Assembly (NCBI GenBank): GCA_900167215.1
Contig: FUZS01000019.1
Location: 1 to 60,827, forward strand
DNA from: [Eubacterium] yurii
GTDB taxonomy: Bacteria; Bacillota; Clostridia; Peptostreptococcales; Filifactoraceae
DNA length: 60,827 nucleotides
Reading direction: 5' to 3'
Part shown: in pieces, positions 35,991-43,517 of the stretch
How positions within the stretch are numbered: position 1 is the stretch's first letter
Layout of the letters: the number at the start of each line of letters is the position of its first letter
The notes under the pieces: model-generated
The model's input: the letters and a program-made list of their open reading frames with translations, nothing else
Told to the model about the DNA's origin: nothing
The model's database searches: none
Program-made: the position numbers and the translations under genes

Positions 35991-36245
35991 TTATACTTCA
36001 AAGCCTCTACCGATTAATACGCTCTTCACTTCATCTATACTCATTCCTAAACCCTTACTTATTACATCAAGTCCTATACCGTTTTTAAAGAAGTTTATCA
36101 ATGTATCCATCTTTCCTTCTTCTCTTCCTTCTTCTCTACCTTCTTTTCTACCTTCTTTTCTACCTCTTTTGACCTCATCTTTTAAGAAACTTTCAAATGC
36201 CTCTTCTTGTGTCGTAAATGCTGTTATCATCTCTTGCACCTCCAT
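35991..36245 (-). pseudogene. Duplicated 3' fragment of an Rpn-family nuclease gene
   Basis: This 84-residue frame repeats the C-terminal end of the broken gene upstream: MEVQEMITAF, EEAFESFLKDEVK, DTLINFFKNGIGLDVISKGL and SVLIGRGFEV are shared. The charged middle differs, with an expanded RKEGRKEGREEGREEG run. Similarity starts and stops sharply at about 35987 and 36251, so a segment of roughly 250-260 bp was copied in direct orientation. It lacks the nuclease domain. Confidence 0.75.
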
Positions 36246-36291
36246 CTTTCACATTGAAACAAGAATATTATAGAGATAATATTTTACATAT

Positions 36292-37184
36292 TTATACTTC
36301 AAAGCCTCTACCGATTAATATGCTCTTCACTTCATCTATACTCATTCCCAAACCCTTGCTTATTACATCAAGTCCTATTCCGTTTTTAAAGAAGTTTATC
36401 AATGTATCTATTTTTCCCTTTTCTTCACCTCTTTTTTCACCTCTTTTTTCTCCCGCTTTCACTTCATCCTTTAAGAAACTTTCAAATGCCTCTTCTTGTG
36501 TCATAAATGCTGTTATCATCTCTTGCACCTCCATCTTTCTATAGTCTAAATATTCTTTTAATATCTCATCATTCATACATATTTCTATTGTGTTTTTTAC
36601 TGCTGTCTCTATGTCCTTACATTCTTTTTTCTGTTTTGTATAAACTCTTGTGAATAGTATATACTGTCCTAAGATACTGCTCTTACTTCCTGTACATAAC
36701 ACCCTTACCTTCATATCTATATCTGAGATTATGTCGTTTTCTACCATTACATCTTTTAGATATAGGTCATGGTCTTGCATCATCTTGTCTCCTGTATATA
36801 CTACAAAGAGCTTTATCTTAGGTATTATCCTTGGTTTTGTGTTGTAGAGTTCATTTAGATTTTTGTTTTCACTACTATCTATTATATAGTTTTTTAGTGT
36901 TTCTGATAGATAAAACAGTATTCTTAGCACTATGTTTGTTGTGTAGGTAGTTTGTGTGCTTCCATCAGTATTATTATTTCATCTTTTACCCTAAAACCAA
37001 GGTCATTATATATGCCTCTTAGTATTATATTTTGTATGGTCAGTATTTCTATATCGTCTTGATTTATCTCTCTATCATCATCTATCAGTGATTTGTATAG
37101 TTGTATTAATCTCATTTTGTCTGAGAACAGGTCTATAAATAAACTGTCTTTTAGTGTGTAGTTTGGTTTATTTTTATTGGACAT
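36292..37184 (-). pseudogene. Rpn-family recombination-promoting nuclease/putative transposase, frameshifted
   Basis: The N-terminal half (36930-37184, MSNKNKPNYTLKDSLFIDLFSDK...) and the C-terminal half (from 36930, LRILFYLSETLKN...) belong to one Rpn/PD-(D/E)xK protein of about 295 residues. The reading frame breaks at about 36935-36945, exactly where family members have ILMEAQST. The sequence reads ILMEAHKLPTQQT and stops. TQTTYTTNIVLRILF continues in another frame. A small deletion between ACACA-like repeats would explain it. The catalytic Glu-x-Gln motif is therefore lost. Confidence 0.8.
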
Positions 37185-37385
37185 GATTTTCTCCTAAGTT
37201 AATGAAATTAATAAAATTTTAAATTGACCATAAATATAAACGAGTGCTGCAAAAATATACAGCTAATATTAACTGATTATATCCTAATTATAGCCTTATT
37301 ATAGCTATTTGTAAAGTTACAATCAGTAAAAGCATTTAAGAAAAATTTATATTATTTATATACGAATAAATAACATCTTTTCAAG

Positions 37386-38309
37386 CTATTTTCCAAGTCT
37401 CTCTATTATCTCGTCCAAGTCGCCTTCAATGCTGACTGATTTTTCCCTTATATCACATGGATAAGTAGCATCATCGTAGTTAATACAAATATAGTTTGCC
37501 TTTTCAAATTCTCTTGTCATATTCCAAAAATTGTATTTTATTATGCCCGGTGTATTCATCCCTACTCCAAGCTCCATAAAAACTATCTTCTTACTTATAT
37601 TTTTTCTGATAAACTCAGCATATCTCTTAGCAGAAGCTCTCCAGCCATCATCTTCCACAAAAGTATCATCTGCCCTAAGATTCATACTCATATACTCCCC
37701 ACAGATTGGACATCTCGGTATGAGCTTAGTGTCAACTGTCATACTTGGATCAGCTAAAGGAATAAGTTTTTTATCTTCATCAAATGAATAGCCTTGAGAA
37801 AGTAGCATTTCTCTGATTATTCCATAGTTTTCATAGGTCTTTTTATGACAAGGTCTGCTACATTGAAAGAGTCCGAAGTCCCCTTGAGTATAAAACAATC
37901 TTTCCTTGTCAAAAGCGCTCTTTTGGAAACAATGGTCAACATTGGTAGTAATTACAAAATAATTCTTATCTCTTATAAGTTCAAACAACTTTGAATAAGT
38001 ATCCTCAGGTATAGGAGAATATCTGTTGATATAGACATATCTACTCCAATATGCCCATTTTTCTTCTTCTGATGTAAAAGGAAAAAATCCCCCGCTATAC
38101 ATATCGCTAAAGCCATATTTATCCACAAAATCTCGGAAATACCTATCAAATCTATCACCACTATAGCTAAATCCAGCCGATGTAGAAAGACCTGAGCCTG
38201 CACCTATTACTATAGCATCTGCTTCATTTATAATTTTTCTTATCTTGATTAATTCTTCTTTCATATCCTTACTCTTGGTTCTTTCTGTATCTAAAATATT
38301 ATAAATCAT
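37386..38309 (-). CDS. SIR2-family protein resembling class M sirtuins (SirTM)
   Basis: This 307-residue protein has the NAD-binding GAGSGLSTSAGFSY, the conserved TTNVDHCF and four zinc cysteines (CSRPC and CPIC). Where classical sirtuins have the catalytic His (HG), it reads YTQGDFGLFQC. That Gln, plus the DRFDRYFRDFVDKYGF and GVGMNTPGIIKYNFW segments, matches SirTM proteins, which ADP-ribosylate lipoylated GcvH-L in staphylococci and streptococci. The partner genes (gcvH-L, lplA2, macrodomain) are not adjacent here. AAGGTGGGA sets the start at 38309; the frame extends to a TTG at 38363. Confidence 0.75.
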   Translation of the reverse strand: MIYNILDTERTKSKDMKEELIKIRKIINEADAIVIGAGSGLSTSAGFSYSGDRFDRYFRDFVDKYGFSDMYSGGFFPFTSEEEKWAYWSRYVYINRYSPIPEDTYSKLFELIRDKNYFVITTNVDHCFQKSAFDKERLFYTQGDFGLFQCSRPCHKKTYENYGIIREMLLSQGYSFDEDKKLIPLADPSMTVDTKLIPRCPICGEYMSMNLRADDTFVEDDGWRASAKRYAEFIRKNISKKIVFMELGVGMNTPGIIKYNFWNMTREFEKANYICINYDDATYPCDIREKSVSIEGDLDEIIERLGK

Positions 38310-38373
38310 AATAAATCCCACCTTATAGGAAAAATATTCCCAAAATAAGGTGTAAATATTCAAAAGATATTAT

Positions 38374-38412
38374 TTTATTAAAAAAGCGACTAAGACTTTA
38401 CTCTTAATCGCT
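38374..38412 (-). terminator. Terminator-like hairpin upstream of the sirtuin gene
   Basis: On the minus strand AGCGATTAAGA pairs with TCTTAGTCGCT (one G-U), followed by TTTTTTAATAAAATA. It precedes the sirtuin start by about 65 nt. No minus-strand gene ends before it, so it could be a leader attenuator. Confidence 0.6.
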
Positions 38413-38463
38413 GCTTTTGTAGTATTCATATAAAGCATATAAAGCCACATACATTATATTTTA

Positions 38464-38579
38464 TACTAAAAACTCATTAAAAAGCGATGTAATTGCATCA
38501 TAAAAAACTTATTGAAAATCCATATGATATATAATCTTGCTTTAAAATAGATACTTGCTGTTATAAATGGTGATTGGTA
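38464..38579 (-). repeat. Miniature inverted repeat, type 2
   Basis: It begins TACTAAAAACTCATTAAAAAG and ends ATAAATGGTGATTGGTA. It is the closest relative of 15625-15740. Confidence 0.75.
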
Positions 38580-38740
38580 TTATACTGTTTTCAAAATAAA
38601 AAAACTCCCAACTTACTTTAAAAAATTAATACAGAATTCCAATTTTAACTTTGTTAGTTTATTGATAATTTGTATATTTCAAGCAAATTCGAGAGATTTA
38701 ATTTTTTTACAAATTTTTTACATTTTTTTCAATTTAACTG

Positions 38741-38769
38741 TTGCATTTTTATAATAAAAGTTGTATACT
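38741..38769 (+). promoter_or_regulatory. Promoter of the candidate small RNA
   Basis: TTGCAT (38741-38746), 17-nt spacer, TATACT (38764-38769). No gene lies within reach downstream before the terminator at 38927. Confidence 0.6.
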
Positions 38770-38775
38770 ATGATA

Positions 38776-38959
38776 CAGCAGAGATGAACAAAACGACAAA
38801 TACATAAAATAAGTCGGCCATATGCGTTTTTTATGCAGAAAAAATGCCAAATATAGTGATTTCAAATTTTAAAATATTTTGTTTTGTTCGTTTCTTAAAA
38901 ATTCATCATAAAGCTTTTGTTTAGCAAATAATTCTTGAAATCCCAGAATTATTTTTTTT
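38776..38959 (+). ncRNA. Candidate small RNA of about 185 nt
   Basis: A promoter and a strong terminator enclose this gene-free segment. GAACAAAAC (38786-38794) can pair with GTTTTGTTC (38881-38889). GCGTTTTTT and AAAAAATGC form a hairpin with a 6-nt loop (38824-38847). The only open frame at the 5' end is seven codons. It matches no RNA family I can recognise by eye. Confidence 0.45.
38927..38959 (+). terminator. Terminator of the candidate small RNA
   Basis: AATAATTCT pairs with AGAATTATT across TGAAATCCC, followed by an eight-T run. Confidence 0.75.
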
Positions 38960-39486
38960 ATTTTATGGCGAAAAATGAGAAAACATAATTAATATACAAT
39001 ATTATTTGTATAAAATCCAAGTACAAGTTAAATTAAGTTTACAACTGTTGTTGTAATATAATAATCGGATTATTATAATAAAACTTTAGCAAAAAAATCA
39101 AACTTTATATAAAAAAATCTTAGCACTGAGTTGTTATCTTCTACTTTCTTAAACATAAATCCCAATATAATACATAGCAATTACTCTAAACAAGCCAAAA
39201 TTACATAACAAAAGAGCTTAATACATATACTATAAAAAATAATTTGTATTACATATTTTAAACTCCATATTACAATACAGTAAATTAAATAATCCAAGAC
39301 TTATCATAGACAGTAATAACATTAATATTTCAAACCATATTTGTAGTTTATGTATATGGCTATTTATCGTATTTTCATAGCAGTGTAGTATCAATTATAT
39401 AATCTTATCTTTATGATTATTAGTTTCAAACCTAAAATTTATGGCAATAAAAGAAAAGACTTATATAAATAAAAAAGGAGAGCATT
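38960..39486. other. AT-rich region before the ABC exporter, with a long palindrome
   Basis: A perfect palindrome at 39057-39077 has arms TATAATAATC and GATTATTATA around one G, a candidate repressor-binding site. The remaining sequence shows no gene and no convincing promoter. Confidence 0.45.
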
Positions 39487-41250
39487 ATGCAAAAAACTTA
39501 TACAAATTCGTATTTGTTCAAGCGATTCTTGCCATATTACAGCAAATATTACCCCACACTCATACTCGACCTCATATGTGCGGGATTTTCGACTATGTGC
39601 GACCTTGCACTACCGATAATACTAAGATACCTGACAAATACAGCAAGACAAGATATATCACTACTTACAGTCAACTTGATAATGACACTTGGAGCTATAT
39701 TTATAGCCCTTCGTATAATAGACACCATTGCCAACTATTACATGCAAAATATAGGACATGTCATGGGTGCAAAGATAGAGACAGATATGAGATACGATAT
39801 CTTCTCTCATATTCAACAACTGCCCTATTCTTATTACAATACGAATAAATCAGGTCAGATTTTATCCCGTATTACTACCGACTTGTTCGATGTTACGGAA
39901 TTTTCCCATCACTGCCCGGAAGAATTTTTCATAGCCTTTGTAAAACTCATAGTATCATTTGTCATACTGATAAATATCAATGTTCCTCTTACCCTTGCTA
40001 TTTTCCTGATGATACCTATAATGGTATTTTTTATGTCTACCAATAATCACAAGATGAGAATGGCACAAAAGGAGCAGAGAAACCACGTAGGAGAGATAAA
40101 CTCAGGCATTGAAAACAACATCCTCGGAGCTAAGGTCGTAAAGTCCTTTGCTAATGAAGACTTGGAAGTGGAAAAATTCCATAAGGAAAATCTCAAATTT
40201 TTGGGAATCAAAAAAGAATTTTACAAACACATGTCGAACTTTCAAGTGGTTTACAGAATATTTGACGGTATTATGTATCTGATAGTCATCGTACTTGGCA
40301 GTCACTATATGAAGAGCGGTGATATCAATGCAGGAGATATGTTTTTATACACACTGTATATCAATATGTTGCTAAATACTGTAAAAAGAATCGTAGACTA
40401 TATGGAGCAGTTCCAAAAGGGAATGACGGGAATAGAAAGATTTATCGAAATAATGGATGTGGAAAACGACATAGTTGACAAGGAAGACGCAAAGATATTA
40501 AGTGATGTACATGGCGACATAGAGTTTAAAAACGTAAGTTTTTCCTATCCGCAAAGTGATGTCAAGATACTTGACAACATAAGTTTCAGTATAAATAAAG
40601 GTGAGAATGTAGCTCTTGTAGGCTCTTCTGGAGTAGGTAAGACCACAATATCCAACCTTATACCGAGATTTTATGAAGTAAGCAGTGGAGCAATACTGAT
40701 AGACAATACCGATATAAGAGATATTCAGCAAAAATCCCTAAGAGACAACATAGGTATAGTACAGCAGGAAGTATATTTATTCTCCGGCACAGTCTATGAA
40801 AATATAGTTTACGGAAAAAAAGACGCAAGCTATGAAGATGTTGAAAAGGCTGCAAAAATGGCAGGAGCTTACAACTTTATCATGGAACTTGGCGATAAAT
40901 TCGACACCTATATAGGAGAGAGAGGAACAAAGCTCTCTGGCGGTCAAAAACAAAGAATAAGCATAGCAAGAGTATTCCTTAAAAATCCTCCTATACTGAT
41001 ATTGGACGAGGCAACATCAGCACTTGACAATAATTCAGAAGCTGTAGTACAACAATCACTTGAAATACTCAGCGAGGGTAGAACTACCATCACCATAGCC
41101 CATAGGCTATCGACCATAAGAAACGCAAGTAAAATACTTGTTCTGACAGAAGACGGCATTGCCGAATCAGGCACTCACGATGAACTGATGAGCAAAGAAG
41201 GAATATACTTCAATCTTTACAACAAAAACATAGATGAATTAAAAGAATAA
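39487..41250 (+). CDS. ABC transporter, fused permease and ATPase (exporter type)
   Basis: This 587-residue half-transporter has a six-helix membrane domain (about residues 10-320) and a C-terminal ATPase with Walker A GSSGVGKTT, signature LSGGQKQRISIARV and Walker B ILILDEATSALD. It should work as a dimer in lipid, drug or peptide export, like MsbA or LmrA. The substrate is unknown. No partner half-transporter is adjacent, which suggests a homodimer. AAAAAAGGAG sets the start. Confidence 0.9.
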   Translation: MQKTYTNSYLFKRFLPYYSKYYPTLILDLICAGFSTMCDLALPIILRYLTNTARQDISLLTVNLIMTLGAIFIALRIIDTIANYYMQNIGHVMGAKIETDMRYDIFSHIQQLPYSYYNTNKSGQILSRITTDLFDVTEFSHHCPEEFFIAFVKLIVSFVILININVPLTLAIFLMIPIMVFFMSTNNHKMRMAQKEQRNHVGEINSGIENNILGAKVVKSFANEDLEVEKFHKENLKFLGIKKEFYKHMSNFQVVYRIFDGIMYLIVIVLGSHYMKSGDINAGDMFLYTLYINMLLNTVKRIVDYMEQFQKGMTGIERFIEIMDVENDIVDKEDAKILSDVHGDIEFKNVSFSYPQSDVKILDNISFSINKGENVALVGSSGVGKTTISNLIPRFYEVSSGAILIDNTDIRDIQQKSLRDNIGIVQQEVYLFSGTVYENIVYGKKDASYEDVEKAAKMAGAYNFIMELGDKFDTYIGERGTKLSGGQKQRISIARVFLKNPPILILDEATSALDNNSEAVVQQSLEILSEGRTTITIAHRLSTIRNASKILVLTEDGIAESGTHDELMSKEGIYFNLYNKNIDELKE

Positions 41251-41298
41251 TTTTTCAAAAATCTTTAAGTCACAAAAAAGTGGCAGAATGGAGATATA

Positions 41299-42447
41299 AT
41301 GCAAGATATTTTTGACTTAATTGACAAAGATGAATTAGTAGACATATTTTCAAAGGCTGTAGACATACCCAGCACAAACCCTACAGGAAACGAAAAACCC
41401 ATGTGCGAATATGTAGAAAGTCTGCTAAGACAAAATGATATTGACTATTTCACAGTACCTGTTGAAAAAGACAGGTATGACATTATAGCAAAGATAAAGG
41501 GAAAATCAGATGAGGACGCTGTAGTATTTACAGGGCATATGGATGTAGTGCCTGTATCTGATGATGAAATGAAAAGATGGAACACTCCACCATTTAAAGC
41601 TACAATAAAAGACGGTAAACTATACGGCAGAGGAAGTGCCGATATGAAAAGCGGTCTGATGAGTGCAATTTATTCAATGATACTGCTTAAAAGACATAAT
41701 ATACCTCCATCAAGGGATATAATACTTGCAGCAACTATAGACGAGGAAAACTATATGAAAGGCTCCAAGGCTCTACAAGAGCATCCTATATTTGAAAATG
41801 CTAAATATCTCATAGTCTGCGAACCTACAGACATGAAAATATGTAATGAACAAAAAGGAAGGACTTGGGCTGATGTCTGCGTTCACGGTATGACTGCTCA
41901 CGGCTCACAAAAAGGCGTTGGCGAAAATGCCATATATCTTGCTATAAAACTAATAGAAAAGATAAAAAACAGTGAATTTGAAAAATATCCGGACACATTT
42001 TGGCGTACTCTTGCTATAAATGCAGGTGTAGAACCACAGGTAGTTCCTGACAGATGCGTATTTACAGTGGACGCAAGATTGCAAGTAGGACATCCTCCTG
42101 TTCAAATATGGGAAAAACTTCAAGAGATGATTCAAGAGATGAAGTCAGAAAACCCGCATTTTGACGCAAGTTACGAGATAGCCGACATGAGAACATCTTG
42201 GCATACTTCAAAAAAAGATAAGTTGATACAAAGCATGGAAAAATCACTTAGAACGATAGGAATAAAACCTGTCTTTGAAACATTTTCCGGCTCAACTGAT
42301 GCCAGCATGCTGATAAAAAACAAGCTCATACCTGTCATCATAGGTCCGGGAGATTTATCTGTAGTGCATAGGGAAAATGAATATGTTGACTTATCACAAT
42401 TATTTGACTCATGCAAGTTATATATGGATATAATGACAAGTATTTAA
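41299..42447 (+). CDS. M20 family metallopeptidase (ArgE/DapE-like)
   Basis: This 382-residue two-zinc amidohydrolase cleaves an amide bond in a small peptide or acylated amino acid. Metal-binding motifs are FTGHMDVVP, GRGSADMKSG and the catalytic-Glu pair in ATIDEENYMKGS. CEPTDMKI and the C-terminal H of VVHRENEY complete the site. A dimerisation domain occupies about residues 175-290. It lies 48 nt after the ABC exporter and is probably co-transcribed. Substrate choice within ArgE/DapE/CPG2 types is open. Confidence 0.87.
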   Translation: MQDIFDLIDKDELVDIFSKAVDIPSTNPTGNEKPMCEYVESLLRQNDIDYFTVPVEKDRYDIIAKIKGKSDEDAVVFTGHMDVVPVSDDEMKRWNTPPFKATIKDGKLYGRGSADMKSGLMSAIYSMILLKRHNIPPSRDIILAATIDEENYMKGSKALQEHPIFENAKYLIVCEPTDMKICNEQKGRTWADVCVHGMTAHGSQKGVGENAIYLAIKLIEKIKNSEFEKYPDTFWRTLAINAGVEPQVVPDRCVFTVDARLQVGHPPVQIWEKLQEMIQEMKSENPHFDASYEIADMRTSWHTSKKDKLIQSMEKSLRTIGIKPVFETFSGSTDASMLIKNKLIPVIIGPGDLSVVHRENEYVDLSQLFDSCKLYMDIMTSI

Positions 42448-42698
42448 AAATCTATTACAAAAATTATCAATTCATTTTTTACTATTCTAAATATCGCTCT
42501 GTATTTAGCTATCCTAAGTCTGAAAATATCATCATACTTCTTATGATGATATTTTTTTATATCGTAATTTGATGAAGGTACAGGATTATCTCTAAGCTCT
42601 GAGAATGCTTTTAAAAACTTTGCCCCCTCTAATTTATGAGTATTAATAAACTTTTCAGATTTTTTACTCAATATTAGTCTAAATTTATCACTTTTCAT
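42444..42698 (-). CDS. RelE/ParE-superfamily toxin
   Basis: This 84-residue basic protein has the RelE/ParE look: SKKSEKFINTHKLEGAKFLKAFSELRDNP, then YHHKKYDDIFRLRIAKYRAIFRIVKNELIIFVIDF. The RLRIAKYRAIFRI strand pair is characteristic. The frame extends to 42770 across the antitoxin stop, but AGAAGGTG before the ATG at 42698 sets the start. It converges with the M20 gene, overlapping its end by 4 nt. Whether it cleaves mRNA or poisons gyrase is not readable. Confidence 0.82.
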   Translation of the reverse strand: MKSDKFRLILSKKSEKFINTHKLEGAKFLKAFSELRDNPVPSSNYDIKKYHHKKYDDIFRLRIAKYRAIFRIVKNELIIFVIDF

Positions 42699-42732
42699 TA
42701 TACACCTTCTGATTATAATACTACAATATATA

Positions 42733-43005
42733 TCAACTAAACTTAACTTCTGTTCCGCTAATATCGTCAAAATCGATATTCATTTTGTCAAAATCCTCCT
42801 GTTCATCTTGACTTACAAATGTACAATTATTATTTAAAAAATCCAATAAATTCTGATTTTGTTCTTCTTCTATCTGTTTTATGGTAAAAACCCTCATTAC
42901 TTCCGATACACTTTTATTTATGGAATTTGCATATTTTTTTATAAATTCATAATCTTCATTAAATATTGTTATTGTCTTTCTCACCATTGTATCTTTATTA
43001 TTCAT
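42733..43005 (-). CDS. Ribbon-helix-helix antitoxin
   Basis: This 90-residue acidic protein begins with an RHH DNA-binding segment, VRKTITIFNEDYEFIKKYANSINKSVSEVMRVFTIKQ. It continues as an acidic tail (DEQEDFDKMNIDFDDI) suited to wrap the basic toxin. It precedes the toxin by 34 nt on the same strand, the usual antitoxin-first order, and should also repress its own promoter. AAGGAGTAGG sets the start. Confidence 0.82.
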   Translation of the reverse strand: MNNKDTMVRKTITIFNEDYEFIKKYANSINKSVSEVMRVFTIKQIEEEQNQNLLDFLNNNCTFVSQDEQEDFDKMNIDFDDISGTEVKFS

Positions 43006-43104
43006 AACCTACTCCTTATATATTTGTAAAATTCCATTGATATTACTTAATCTTAATAAGCTATAATCAGTCATAGCATTTTACTTTCATACTACATTCC
43101 TATT

Positions 43105-43136
43105 ATTATAGTACACTACAGATTATCATATGTCAA
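43105..43136 (-). promoter_or_regulatory. Promoter of the toxin-antitoxin pair
   Basis: On the minus strand TTGACA (43131-43136), 17-nt spacer, TACTAT (43108-43113), continuing as TATAAT. Repeated TGTAGT units around and after the -10 could be RHH operator sites. Confidence 0.6.
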
Positions 43137-43273
43137 GTTCATATTATTCATATTATAAATATCAATAAGTTTAAAATTTTTTTATTCCTGCTATAAACAA
43201 GAAAGCATAACTTATGCTACATTGATATTATTTCAACATAGATTTTTTGATGTTAAATTCATTACAAAAATGG

Positions 43274-43279
43274 TATAAT
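43274..43279 (+). promoter_or_regulatory. Possible -10 box of nrdAB
   Basis: TATAAT preceded by TGG (extended -10), without a good -35. It would give a leader of about 235 nt that includes a repeat copy. Confidence 0.4.
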
Positions 43280-43360
43280 AAGATGGGGCAAAATTTGAAA
43301 ATTTTATTATTAGTCCCTTACTTGTTTTTAGTTATATTGTAGAGCTTAAAACGAGTCCAA

Positions 43361-43480
43361 TACTAAAATACAATAGAATAATGGACAGTATTTTAAAGAA
43401 ATTTTGTAATAATGTCATTAATATTATATTATTTCAATTAAATACTTAGAACTTATCCATAAATTAAACAGATACTATTG
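43361..43480 (+). repeat. Miniature repeat, type 3, upstream of nrdA
   Basis: It begins TACTAAAATACAATAGAATAATGG and ends CCATAAATTAAACAGATACTAT, reaching to within about 25 nt of the nrdA ribosome binding site. The rest of 43006-43517 holds only the promoters listed. Confidence 0.6.
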
Positions 43481-43517
43481 TAAATTATTGTTTAGTAAAT
43501 TTAAGGAGCGAATAGTT

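Noticed and set aside
35991-36245. Intact small gene
   Set aside because: It is a sharp-edged copy of the neighbouring gene's 3' end and has no nuclease domain.
36930-37184. Two separate short genes instead of one broken Rpn gene
   Set aside because: The end of the first frame and the beginning of the second join within a conserved catalytic segment, so a frameshift is the simpler reading.
39441-39848. Frame overlapping the start of the ABC exporter
   Set aside because: It is in another frame across a clear coding region and shows no domain; AAAAAAGGAG fits the exporter start.
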